Shown here in pieces: positions 1 through 7,042 of a stretch of DNA of 19,300 nucleotides. Position 1 is the first letter of the stretch; each line of letters opens with the position of its first letter. This stretch comes from a bacterium (GTDB lineage Bacteria; Ratteibacteria; UBA8468; B48-G9; JAFGKM01): assembly GCA_029548585.1 (NCBI GenBank), contig JAKPNC010000097.1, positions 1 to 19,300 on the forward strand. The letters run 5' to 3'. Below the pieces are notes generated by a model. It ran no database searches and was not told the DNA's origin. It saw nothing but the letters and a program-made list of their open reading frames with translations. Made by a program: the position numbers and the translations under genes.

Positions 1-807
1 ATGGCCCTCGGCGAATGGCGCAATAGCAAGGATATTACCGGGCTTTGCCGGTTTACGAGAGAACTCGGGCTGGAAGCTGTTGACTGGCTTACCACGTACG
101 GAACGCCGCCCGCAGAAGTAAAGAAGATATGCGATGACCACGGGCTGAAAATTGCGTGCTACACATTCGGCGCAGATATAAATTTTCCGGATGCGAAATC
201 GAGGCAGCCCGGGATAGATAAGATCAAGGAAGGGATCGAAACCGCCCTGATGCTGGGAACTGACAAGATAATGCTTCCCATTTCAGGTAAGGAAGGGCAA
301 TCAAGGCAGGAGAGCAGGAGAAACTGCATTGAAGGGCTTAAGGATGCCGTCCTGGCCGGAAATAGGTGCGGAGTTACTGTTACGGTGGAACATTTTCCCA
401 ACAGGCTGGCCCCCTTCATCATATCATCCGACATGAGCGAGGCAATAAGGGAGGTCCCCGGACTGAAAGTAACTTACGATCCGGGAAACGCCCTCACTGG
501 AGGGGAAGACCCCGTTCAGGCTTACCTCAATTCAAAAGATGATATCGTCTTTGCCCATTTCAAGGATTTCAGTTTATCTGATCCTGAAAACTCAAGGCTG
601 CAGGGGGCTGACGGAAAATATTACATCTCATCTCTCGTGGGAGAAGGACTTATCGATTACCCTGCAATCGTAAAGGCCATGACCGAAAATAACTACAAGG
701 GCTACATCAATTTCGAATATGAAGGCAAGAAATTCACGCCTGAAGAAGCAATGGTCAGGGGACTGCCATATCTCAAGAAACTTTTTGAAGAAGCCGAAAA
801 CGGATAA
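1..807 (+). CDS. Sugar phosphate isomerase/epimerase (TIM-barrel, AP-endonuclease-2-like), probably 5'-partial
   Basis: The 268-residue reading frame belongs to the xylose-isomerase-like TIM-barrel superfamily (sugar phosphate isomerases/epimerases, IolE and hydroxypyruvate-isomerase relatives). The four metal ligands expected for the fold are visible in the usual E-D-H-E order: E130 in VTVEHFPN, D160 in VTYDPGN, H186 in FAHFKD and E239 in INFEYEG. Such enzymes bind a divalent metal and interconvert keto/aldo sugars or epimers in the cytoplasm; the substrate cannot be read from the sequence. The frame begins on the very first base of the window and starts close to the first barrel strand (MALGEW), so the true start probably lies a few codons upstream. 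The stop is 28 bases before the next ATG, so it is very likely cotranscribed with the DegT aminotransferase, which suggests a sugar or amino-sugar pathway. Confidence 0.85.
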   Translation: MALGEWRNSKDITGLCRFTRELGLEAVDWLTTYGTPPAEVKKICDDHGLKIACYTFGADINFPDAKSRQPGIDKIKEGIETALMLGTDKIMLPISGKEGQSRQESRRNCIEGLKDAVLAGNRCGVTVTVEHFPNRLAPFIISSDMSEAIREVPGLKVTYDPGNALTGGEDPVQAYLNSKDDIVFAHFKDFSLSDPENSRLQGADGKYYISSLVGEGLIDYPAIVKAMTENNYKGYINFEYEGKKFTPEEAMVRGLPYLKKLFEEAENG

Positions 808-835
808 AGAAAAAACCATAATCAAAGGAGGAATC

Positions 836-2110
836 ATGTCAGCAAACAAGAATAGTAAGCTTGCACTTCTGGGAGGAAAAAAAGCGATCCCTGACGGAAC
901 CATCAAGAGATGGCCGCCGGTGGGAGAAATAGACAGGAAATACGTTCTCAAGGCACTGGAAGGACCCAGTTACACTTATGGGCCCAACTGCATAGCCCTC
1001 GAAAAAGAGTTCGCTGCGTGGAACGGTAACAAGTACGCAATACTGACCAACAGCGGCACGGCCGCCCTTCACATGGCGGTTGCGGCGTGCGGATGCGGCA
1101 CGGGAGACGAGGTTATAGTTCCTGCGTACTCATGGACTTCAAGCGTCACATGCATACTCCACCACAACGCCATCCCTGTCTTTGTGGATATAGACTATGA
1201 CACCATGAACATAGATCCTGCCAAGATTGAGGCCGCCATAACACCCAAGACAAAGGCCATACTCGTTGTCCACCTGCACGGACTCGCCGTGAACATGGAG
1301 AAGGTCCGAAAGGTGGCAAGAAAGCATAACCTCAAAATCATTGAAGATGCATGCCAGTCTCACGGAGCCACGTTCAAGGACAAGAAGGTCGGCCTCTGGG
1401 GCGATTGCGCCGCGTTCAGCCTGAACCACAACAAGTGCCTGACCGCTGGAGAAGGAGGCATATTTGTGACAGACAACGAGGAAATCCTTAACTCGGCAAA
1501 GATGCTCTGGTCGTTCGGAGAAACCCGTAAGCCGAACGAAAGCAGGGATTACCACGCATATGCGCTCGGCTGGATGTACAGGAGCTGCGAACTTGTTGCA
1601 TCCTTCGGCAGGGCACAGCTGACAAAACTCGACGGTTACCTCAAAACCCAGGAAGAAAATGCCATGGAGTTCATCGAGAACGTAAAGGATATACCCGGGC
1701 TGATTCCTCCCATTGTTCCGGCGGGACACAAGCATATATGGTATAACATCACGATGCACATAGACGCGAAAAAGCTCGGTTACAAGGGGAAGGATACAGA
1801 GCTGAGGGACGGTATCCTGAAAGCGCTCGCGGCGGAAGGTGCCCAGTGCAACATCTGGCAGCATTACATCCTTCCGGCAATGACGGTCTTCCAGGCGCAG
1901 AATGCCTACGGCAAGGGCTGCCCGTGGACCTGCCCCAACGCGCAAAAGGTTGTATACAACCCGCTGGATTACCCTGTCTCGCAGAGGCACTGCGATACCC
2001 ATTTCGGCATGACCATGCCCTTCCGCGCTCCTAACAGCAGGAAGACGGCAAAGATGATAGCAGGAGCTTTCAAAAAGGTCTTTGAAAACCTTGGCGATCT
2101 CGGTCTCTGA
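836..2110 (+). CDS. DegT/DnrJ/EryC1/StrS-family PLP-dependent sugar aminotransferase
   Basis: This is a 424-residue fold-type I aminotransferase of the DegT/StrS family, which transfers an amino group (usually from Glu or Gln) to keto-sugars or keto-inositols. Visible landmarks are the phosphate-binding loop NSGTAALHMA (residues 72-81), D171 and Q174 in IEDACQSHGA, and the Schiff-base lysine K200 in the motif SLNHNKCLTAGEGG. The length is typical. An in-frame start exists at 719, but the ATG at 836 is preferred: it has a strong AAAGGAGG ribosome site at 824-831, four bases upstream, and the product then starts where family members do. It follows the isomerase by 28 bases. Annotation pipelines often label such proteins aminotransferases for scyllo-inosose or perosamine; the substrate is not resolvable here. 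Confidence 0.9.
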   Translation: MSANKNSKLALLGGKKAIPDGTIKRWPPVGEIDRKYVLKALEGPSYTYGPNCIALEKEFAAWNGNKYAILTNSGTAALHMAVAACGCGTGDEVIVPAYSWTSSVTCILHHNAIPVFVDIDYDTMNIDPAKIEAAITPKTKAILVVHLHGLAVNMEKVRKVARKHNLKIIEDACQSHGATFKDKKVGLWGDCAAFSLNHNKCLTAGEGGIFVTDNEEILNSAKMLWSFGETRKPNESRDYHAYALGWMYRSCELVASFGRAQLTKLDGYLKTQEENAMEFIENVKDIPGLIPPIVPAGHKHIWYNITMHIDAKKLGYKGKDTELRDGILKALAAEGAQCNIWQHYILPAMTVFQAQNAYGKGCPWTCPNAQKVVYNPLDYPVSQRHCDTHFGMTMPFRAPNSRKTAKMIAGAFKKVFENLGDLGL

Positions 2111-2140
2111 AACGGCAGGCTGAAAGTTGGCATTTCCGCG

Positions 2141-2317
2141 CCGGAACTCAGAATGTCCGGAGAGAACCTTAAGGCGGTCTCTCCCCGAGGAGACGCGACA
2201 GGAAGACAGTGTTTCCTGCCGGGAAAATGTCATCACCTTGAAAAAAACGGAACCAGGCAGAATAGGGTTTTGAACCCTATGCCTGGTTCTTCAAGGGAAG
2301 AGAGCGCTTTTGCCCTT
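2141..2317 (+). other. Run of five stem-loops in the degT-amaP intergenic region
   Basis: Five hairpins follow one another on the plus strand. (1) 2141-2160: CCGGA/TCCGG, 10-nt loop. (2) 2177-2194: GTCTC/GAGAC, or alternatively TCTCC/GGAGA with a CCGA loop. (3) 2199-2218: CAGGAA/TTCCTG, 8-nt loop. (4) 2251-2288: the strongest, AACCAGGC/GCCTGGTT enclosing ATAGGGTT/AACCCTAT with a three-base bulge and a TTG loop. (5) 2293-2317: AAGGG-AAGAG paired to CTTTT-CCCTT, AGCG loop, one bulged G. The region has no credible gene, and I do not recognise a known riboswitch class. It could be a leader RNA for the downstream genes, a small RNA, or only terminator and processing hairpins. Confidence 0.35.
2251..2288. 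terminator. Long bulged hairpin, terminator-like mainly in the minus direction
   Basis: A 16-bp stem (8 bp, three-base bulge, 8 bp) with a 3-nt loop. On the plus strand it is followed only by TTCTTC, a poor U-tract. Read on the minus strand it is followed within three bases by a run of seven T, which is the classic intrinsic-terminator form. It lies about 140 bases past the aminotransferase stop and 65 bases before the AmaP-like start. It may separate these two units, or block antisense transcription into degT. No minus-strand gene lies nearby that would need it. Confidence 0.45.
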
Positions 2318-2353
2318 AAGGTGTTGGATTCACCAGGTTAACGAGGAGCATAA

Positions 2354-2950
2354 ATGAAAATATGTAACTATATAGTGAACGCGGTATATGCCGTAGCCGG
2401 CATGGCCGTCGCGTTTTTCTTCATGGCGGCATGGGCCACGAAAATGGACATGGGCGTTGCTGCACAATACGTATCGGAAAGGATCTCGACCTTCGGGTTG
2501 ATAGGTACGTGCATGATCCTTCTGGGCATCGTGTGGATTGTGAACAGGGTTGACCAGGCTTACAGGGCAAAGGAGGTTTCCTTCGACAATCCAAACGGAA
2601 AGATAAAGATATCTCTCAGGGCGATAGAGAATTACATCAATTCCATGCTTATTAAACAGATCAAGGACATACATTCAATAAAGGTGAAGACCGACATATC
2701 CTCCAGAGGGCTGAATACAAATATAAACCTTAAGCTTTTTTCCCACTTCAACATCCCGGAACTGTGCACCCAGATACAGGAAGTCACAAAGAATTACCTT
2801 CAGGACGCGATAGGGATAGAAAGAGTCGGCAACATAGAGATTTTCATATCCCGCATCAAGAGCAACGGTGATAAGGAAGAAAACGAAAGCCCGGCCGAAC
2901 CGTCAAAAGAAACTGCCGGGACTGAAGCCGTGGAAAAACCAGAATCGTAA
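2354..2950 (+). CDS. AmaP-like membrane protein (alkaline shock response membrane anchor family)
   Basis: This is a 198-residue protein with two N-terminal membrane segments (about residues 8-29 and 47-64), then a soluble domain (about 75-168) and a charged, Glu/Pro-rich tail. The two-helix hairpin plus an Asp23/Gls24-reminiscent domain (IEIFISRIK near its end) resembles AmaP, the membrane anchor that tethers the Asp23 envelope-stress protein in Firmicutes; homologues also occur in other phyla. No Asp23 partner gene is present in the window. A GAGGAG ribosome site lies six bases upstream of the ATG. It precedes the thiamine and ftsH genes on the same strand with a 75-base gap, so cotranscription is plausible. 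The family call rests on topology and partial motif resemblance. Confidence 0.6.
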   Translation: MKICNYIVNAVYAVAGMAVAFFFMAAWATKMDMGVAAQYVSERISTFGLIGTCMILLGIVWIVNRVDQAYRAKEVSFDNPNGKIKISLRAIENYINSMLIKQIKDIHSIKVKTDISSRGLNTNINLKLFSHFNIPELCTQIQEVTKNYLQDAIGIERVGNIEIFISRIKSNGDKEENESPAEPSKETAGTEAVEKPES

Positions 2951-3025
2951 AACCTGCGCATTCCAAGCCCTCCAGGGATAGAAGAGCATCTTTCGGGCCG
3001 GGCCCGTCAACCTTCATCAAAAAAT

Positions 3026-4033
3026 ATGGACAAAATCCTGAGAATCATAGATGCCAATTTCAACAGGTCGAGAGAAGGACTGCGGGTAATAGAAGATGCC
3101 GCAAGGTTTTACTACGACATGTGCCCTGATACCCTGAGGGAGCTGAAGGATATCAGACATGCACTTTCAAAAGCTGTTTCAGGACATTTCGGACTGGCAA
3201 AGCTGAAGGCGTCAAGAGATACCGTGACGGACAGGGGCAGGCGCCTGGACACCAGGCGACAGCAGGATGTAGCTTCTACCGTCGAAAAAAATTTTCTCAG
3301 GGCGGGAGAAGCCATGAGGGTCATTGAAGAATATTCCAAGACGGTTTCTCCGGGGGCATCAAGGACATTTCATGATCTCAGGTTCAGGATATACTCGGCC
3401 GAAAAAGAAGTCATCCGAAGGATATGCGGGAAAAAGATGGTCTTTCCCTTCCTTCAGGTATCACTCTCCTCAGGTGGCAGTCAGAGGGATGTCAGTGCCC
3501 GGATAAAAGCAATACTCGGAGGAAAGGCCGACATCATAGAGCTACAGCAGGAAGGAAACGATGACGCGGCCTTCCTTAAAAAAGCGCGCATGATAAGAAA
3601 GATGATCCCTCCCGGGGTAATCTACATGGTGAGGAATAGGGCTGACATATGCGCCCTGTGCGGAGCCGACGGCCTCTCGCTGGGAAAACGCGGCATACCT
3701 GCCCGGGAAGCCGGCAGGATACTGCCTGGAAAGATATTCTGCCTTCATGCCGAGGGAAAAATTGAAAAGGGAACGGAGAAGGATTTCGACTACGTGGTTT
3801 TAACTCCTTCGGGGAACGGCCCAGGGGACTCCATCTTGACAAAAACAGCAGAAAAGATTAAGATACCCTTCGCCGTGGCAAGCGGAAAGGAAGTTAAAGA
3901 CACCTTCTCATGGCTTCAAAAAGGCGCCGCGGGCATAGTCTTCTTCTGCTCTGAAGAAACGCACAACTCAATGGAACGGTACATAAGGGATATAAAGAGA
4001 GGAATGGAAAAACATGGCAAACAAGACAGATAA
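3026..4033 (+). CDS. ThiD2-ThiE fusion protein with an eroded thiamine-phosphate synthase domain
   Basis: The 335 residues form two domains. Residues 1-133 (RIIDANFNRSREGLRVIED, later NFLRAGEAMRVIEEY) match the ThiD2 domain, an alternative hydroxymethylpyrimidine-phosphate kinase usually found fused to ThiE. Residues 138-323 are a TIM-barrel ThiE domain, which normally joins HMP-PP and thiazole phosphate to make thiamine phosphate. In this copy the canonical Q(F/L)REK is ELQQEG (172-177), NDR is RNR (203-205), HLGQxD is SLGKRG (218-223) and the TxTK pyrophosphate loop is missing. Both Mg-binding Asp positions are therefore gone (N204, G223), so the ThiE half may be inactive or altered. The ATG at 3026 matches the family N-terminus but has no clear Shine-Dalgarno. 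No TPP riboswitch is visible upstream. The last 20 bases overlap ftsH. Confidence 0.8.
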   Translation: MDKILRIIDANFNRSREGLRVIEDAARFYYDMCPDTLRELKDIRHALSKAVSGHFGLAKLKASRDTVTDRGRRLDTRRQQDVASTVEKNFLRAGEAMRVIEEYSKTVSPGASRTFHDLRFRIYSAEKEVIRRICGKKMVFPFLQVSLSSGGSQRDVSARIKAILGGKADIIELQQEGNDDAAFLKKARMIRKMIPPGVIYMVRNRADICALCGADGLSLGKRGIPAREAGRILPGKIFCLHAEGKIEKGTEKDFDYVVLTPSGNGPGDSILTKTAEKIKIPFAVASGKEVKDTFSWLQKGAAGIVFFCSEETHNSMERYIRDIKRGMEKHGKQDR

Positions 4034-5894
4034 GGAACAGAAACCGCCGCCTCAGATGAAAAACAGCCTTGCAAGGGGACTGATCTTCTGGGCGCTTGCC
4101 GGAATACTGCTGGTAGGACTTGCGCGCCTCTCTGATTTTGAGGGGAAAAGAAAGGAACTGATCTACAGCCAGGTACTGAAGGAAATCCATAACGGAAACA
4201 TAAAGGATTCACTCGTTATCAAGGATAAGAACATTTACGGACAGCTTTCGGACGGCACAAAGTTCTATACTTACAGCCCGGATGACCCTGAGCTCTTCAG
4301 CATACTCAGGGAGTATAACGTGGATTTTAAGGTCGAGCCATCCTCGAACATATGGCTCAACATACTCGTATCAACCATACCGGTTCTCCTCATATTCCTT
4401 CTGATATGGTTTTTCATATATCGGCAGGTTTCTTCCGAGGGTTCAAGGGTCATGTCCTTTTCAAAAAGCAGGCCTATCATGCCCGACCAGAAGAATCGAA
4501 CCACGTTTGAAGACGTCGCCGGATGCAAGGAAGCCAAGGAAGAGCTCCAGGAGATCATACAGTTTCTCAGGGACCCGCGGAAATTCCAGAAGCTCGGGGG
4601 CAAGATTCCCAAGGGGGTTCTTCTTATAGGCCCTCCGGGCACGGGCAAGACCCTCCTTGCAAAGGCCGTTGCAGGGGAAGCCAAGGTTCCCTTTTTGAGC
4701 ATGAGCGGATCAGATTTCGTGGAGATGTTCGTCGGTGTCGGGGCAAGCAGGGTAAGGGACCTTTTCAAGCAGGCCCTCAAGCTGAATCCCTGCATCATCT
4801 TCATCGACGAACTGGACGCGGTCGGCAGGCAGCGTTTTGCCGGGGTCGGCGGCGGACACGACGAAAGGGAACAGACCCTCAACCAGCTTCTCGTCCAGAT
4901 GGACGGCTTCCAGACAGAGACCGGCATAATCGTCATGGCGGCAACAAACAGGCCTGACGTGCTCGATCCCGCACTCGTGAGACCCGGAAGGTTCGACAGG
5001 ACGATTGTGGTTTCCCTTCCGGACATCAGGGCAAGGGAAGAAATCATCTCCGTCCATGTCAGGAATAAGCCTCTTGAGGATTCGTTTGACAGGAAGGTAA
5101 TTGCCAGGGCGACCGCCGGGATGTCGGGAGCCAACCTTGAAAACATGGTAAACGAGGCGGCCCTTCTCGCCGCGCGCAAAAACAAGGAAAAGATCGGCAT
5201 GGACGATTTCGAGGAAGCCAAGGATAAGGTAATGATGGGCGTCGAGAGAAGAAGCCTTGTCATAAGCGAAGAAGAGAAACGCATAATCGCATACCACGAG
5301 GCGGGGCATACCCTTGTCCAGAAATTCCTGCCCGATGTCCATCCCGTACACAAGGTAACGATCATACCGAGGGGCCAGGCTCTCGGGACCACTCACATAT
5401 TCCCTGAAAAAGACAGGTTCATTGAAAGCGACACATATTTCAATAATACCCTCTGCACCCTTCTTTCCGGGAGGAGCGCGGAAAAGATGGTATTCGGAAA
5501 GATATTTACAGGCGCAGAAAACGACCTGAAGGTTGCCACGGAGCTGGCCAGGAACATGGTATGCGAATGGGGAATGAGCGAAAAGCTGGGGCCCGTCAGT
5601 TACTCCCACGGGGAAGCTGTTTTCCTGGGAAGGGATATGGGCCAGCAGAAGAATTACAGCGAGGAGACGGCCAGGGAGATAGACAGCGAAGTCAGAAATA
5701 TTCTCGAGAAAGCGGAAAAGAGGGCATACAATCTCCTCCTGGAGCACAGGGATAAACTCGAACTGCTTGCCGATACCCTTCTGAAGAAGGAGACCCTCAA
5801 GTCCGAAGAGATAGACGAGATACTTGGAATACCGCCGAAAGGAGCAGATAATGGACATGCAGAAGATAGAAGCGGCAGTCAGGTCGATAATTGA
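4014..5894 (+). CDS. ftsH: ATP-dependent zinc metalloprotease FtsH
   Basis: This is a full-length, 626-residue FtsH, the membrane-anchored AAA+ hexameric protease that removes misassembled membrane proteins and selected regulators. Two membrane segments (about residues 21-37 and 113-136) flank a short extracytoplasmic domain. The AAA module has Walker A GPPGTGKT (206-213), pore loop MFVGVG (238-243), Walker B IIFIDELDA (261-269) and second region of homology TNRPDVLDPALVRPGRFDR. The M41 protease domain has the zinc motif HEAGH (428-432) and the third ligand D504 in TGAENDL. All catalytic residues are present. It begins inside the 3' end of the thiD2-thiE gene (20-base overlap), and its last 44 bases contain the folE start, so the three genes are likely translationally linked. 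Confidence 0.97.
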   Translation: MANKTDKEQKPPPQMKNSLARGLIFWALAGILLVGLARLSDFEGKRKELIYSQVLKEIHNGNIKDSLVIKDKNIYGQLSDGTKFYTYSPDDPELFSILREYNVDFKVEPSSNIWLNILVSTIPVLLIFLLIWFFIYRQVSSEGSRVMSFSKSRPIMPDQKNRTTFEDVAGCKEAKEELQEIIQFLRDPRKFQKLGGKIPKGVLLIGPPGTGKTLLAKAVAGEAKVPFLSMSGSDFVEMFVGVGASRVRDLFKQALKLNPCIIFIDELDAVGRQRFAGVGGGHDEREQTLNQLLVQMDGFQTETGIIVMAATNRPDVLDPALVRPGRFDRTIVVSLPDIRAREEIISVHVRNKPLEDSFDRKVIARATAGMSGANLENMVNEAALLAARKNKEKIGMDDFEEAKDKVMMGVERRSLVISEEEKRIIAYHEAGHTLVQKFLPDVHPVHKVTIIPRGQALGTTHIFPEKDRFIESDTYFNNTLCTLLSGRSAEKMVFGKIFTGAENDLKVATELARNMVCEWGMSEKLGPVSYSHGEAVFLGRDMGQQKNYSEETAREIDSEVRNILEKAEKRAYNLLLEHRDKLELLADTLLKKETLKSEEIDEILGIPPKGADNGHAEDRSGSQVDN

Positions 5895-6417
5895 GGCCAT
5901 AGGGGAGAATCCCGAAAGGAAAGGTATAAAGGAGACGCCCAAAAGGGTCGCCAAGATGTACTGCGAGCTCTTTAAGGGGCTTTCGGAGTCCCCGGATAAG
6001 GTGCTCGGGAAAGTCTTTTACGAGGACTTCAACGAGCTGGTGCTTGTCAAGGACATCCCATTTTTTTCAATATGCGAACACCACATGCTTCCGTTTTACG
6101 GCAAGGCACACGTGGCATACCTGCCGGACAACAGGAAAGTGGTGGGAATAAGCAAGATAGTGCGCCTGGTGGAGGTCTTCTCCAGGAGGATGCAGCTCCA
6201 GGAAAGGATAACCAACCAGGTTGCGGACGCCATGATGAAGATATTGACGCCCCAGGGGACCATGGTAGTCATTGAGGCCGAACACATGTGCATGGGCATG
6301 AGGGGGGTTCAGCGGCCGGGGACAAAGATCGTCACATCCGCGATGAGGGGAATCTTCCTCAAGGACTTCAGGACGAGGACGGAAGCCCTCAATCTCATAC
6401 TTCCTTCCAGGAGCTGA
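5851..6417 (+). CDS. folE: GTP cyclohydrolase I (type IA)
   Basis: A 188-residue GTP cyclohydrolase I, which converts GTP to 7,8-dihydroneopterin triphosphate, the first step towards folate and an entry point to queuosine. The zinc ligands C75 and H78 (FFSICEHHMLPF) and C147 (EHMCMGMRGVQ) are present, as are the core motifs VVGISKIVRLVEVFSRR and QERITNQVADA. An upstream in-frame TTG at 5824 is possible, but the ATG at 5851 has an AAAGGAG site at 5838-5844, six bases before it, and matches the family N-terminus. The start lies within the end of ftsH (44-base overlap in another frame). No other folate gene is nearby. The stop is 19 bases from the end of the convergent M50 protease gene; no convincing terminator lies between. 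Confidence 0.96.
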   Translation: MDMQKIEAAVRSIIEAIGENPERKGIKETPKRVAKMYCELFKGLSESPDKVLGKVFYEDFNELVLVKDIPFFSICEHHMLPFYGKAHVAYLPDNRKVVGISKIVRLVEVFSRRMQLQERITNQVADAMMKILTPQGTMVVIEAEHMCMGMRGVQRPGTKIVTSAMRGIFLKDFRTRTEALNLILPSRS

Positions 6418-6436
6418 AAGGCAGGGTAAAAACCTG

Positions 6437-7042
6437 TCATAGGCCGGCAATAGCAGACGCTATGTTTTCACTCAGGGGAAAAAGCCATTCCAGGCCTCTA
6501 ATGAGAAGGAGGCCGATGACTATAAAAATGCCGTATCTTTCAAGCCTGTCATAGCGGTATCTCAGGTTTCTTGGCATGAAAACGCTCAGGACCCTTGAAC
6601 CGTCAAGGGGAGGAATTGGCACAAGATTGAAGAAGGCGAGGATAAAGTTTATCGTGCCCGCATAATATAGCACGCCCCTTACCAGCCCATCACCGGCAAA
6701 CCTCGAAAGAAAAGCAAGCAGGGTACCGAAGATCATGTTGCTCAGCGGGCCGGCAAGGCCCACCTGGAGCATGCCCCTGTTGTAGTCCCTGAAATTGAAA
6801 GGGTTTATGGGCACGGGCTTTGCCATCCCTATCACCACGGGGGATTGAAGAATTATCAGCATCACGGGAAGAAAGATGGTGCTTACCGGATCTATGTGGG
6901 GGATGGGATTGAAGGTAAGACGGCCCATCCTCTTTGCGGTTTCATCCCCGTTAAGATACGCCGCGTAACCGTGGCAGAATTCATGGAGTATAATAGAGAA
7001 AAAAACAACAAAAAGAATTATAACCGTCCCCATTAAAGACAT
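6437..7042 (-). CDS. Site-2-protease-family intramembrane metalloprotease (peptidase M50)
   Basis: A compact 201-residue, multi-pass membrane protease of the M50 family (the YwhC-like group without a PDZ domain). The zinc motif HEFCH (H20, E21, H24) sits in the first membrane helix, and the second motif NLVPIPPLDG (139-148) supplies the third ligand, D147. The spaced helices between them fit the family core. Such proteases cleave membrane-embedded substrates; the substrate is unknown. It is the last gene of the minus-strand operon. Its ATG shares one base with the murJ stop (TAATG), and an AGGAGG site lies within the murJ end eight bases upstream, so translation is coupled. A second possible start three codons in (MGTV) is less well placed. 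Confidence 0.92.
   Translation of the reverse strand: MSLMGTVIILFVVFFSIILHEFCHGYAAYLNGDETAKRMGRLTFNPIPHIDPVSTIFLPVMLIILQSPVVIGMAKPVPINPFNFRDYNRGMLQVGLAGPLSNMIFGTLLAFLSRFAGDGLVRGVLYYAGTINFILAFFNLVPIPPLDGSRVLSVFMPRNLRYRYDRLERYGIFIVIGLLLIRGLEWLFPLSENIASAIAGL

Noticed and set aside
719..835. Upstream extension of the DegT aminotransferase by 39 codons
   Set aside because: It overlaps the isomerase gene, shows no family similarity, and the ATG at 836 has a strong ribosome site.
1139..2236. 365-codon open frame on the minus strand opposite the DegT aminotransferase
   Set aside because: The opposite strand encodes a well-conserved enzyme with its catalytic lysine; the antisense product shows no recognisable domain and is explained by codon bias leaving the complementary frame open.
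2951..3025. TPP riboswitch upstream of the thiamine gene
   Set aside because: The gap is only 75 bases and lacks the CTGAGA and ACCTGATC core elements; only a small CGGGC/GCCCG dyad is present.
4271..5392. 373-codon open frame on the minus strand within ftsH (and another at 4710-5954)
   Set aside because: It lies opposite the invariant AAA and protease motifs of FtsH; composition is low-complexity Ser/Leu-rich and there is no ribosome site.
6418..6436. Bidirectional terminator between the convergent folE and M50 genes
   Set aside because: Only a four-base-pair CAGG/CCTG hairpin could be found, too weak to call.
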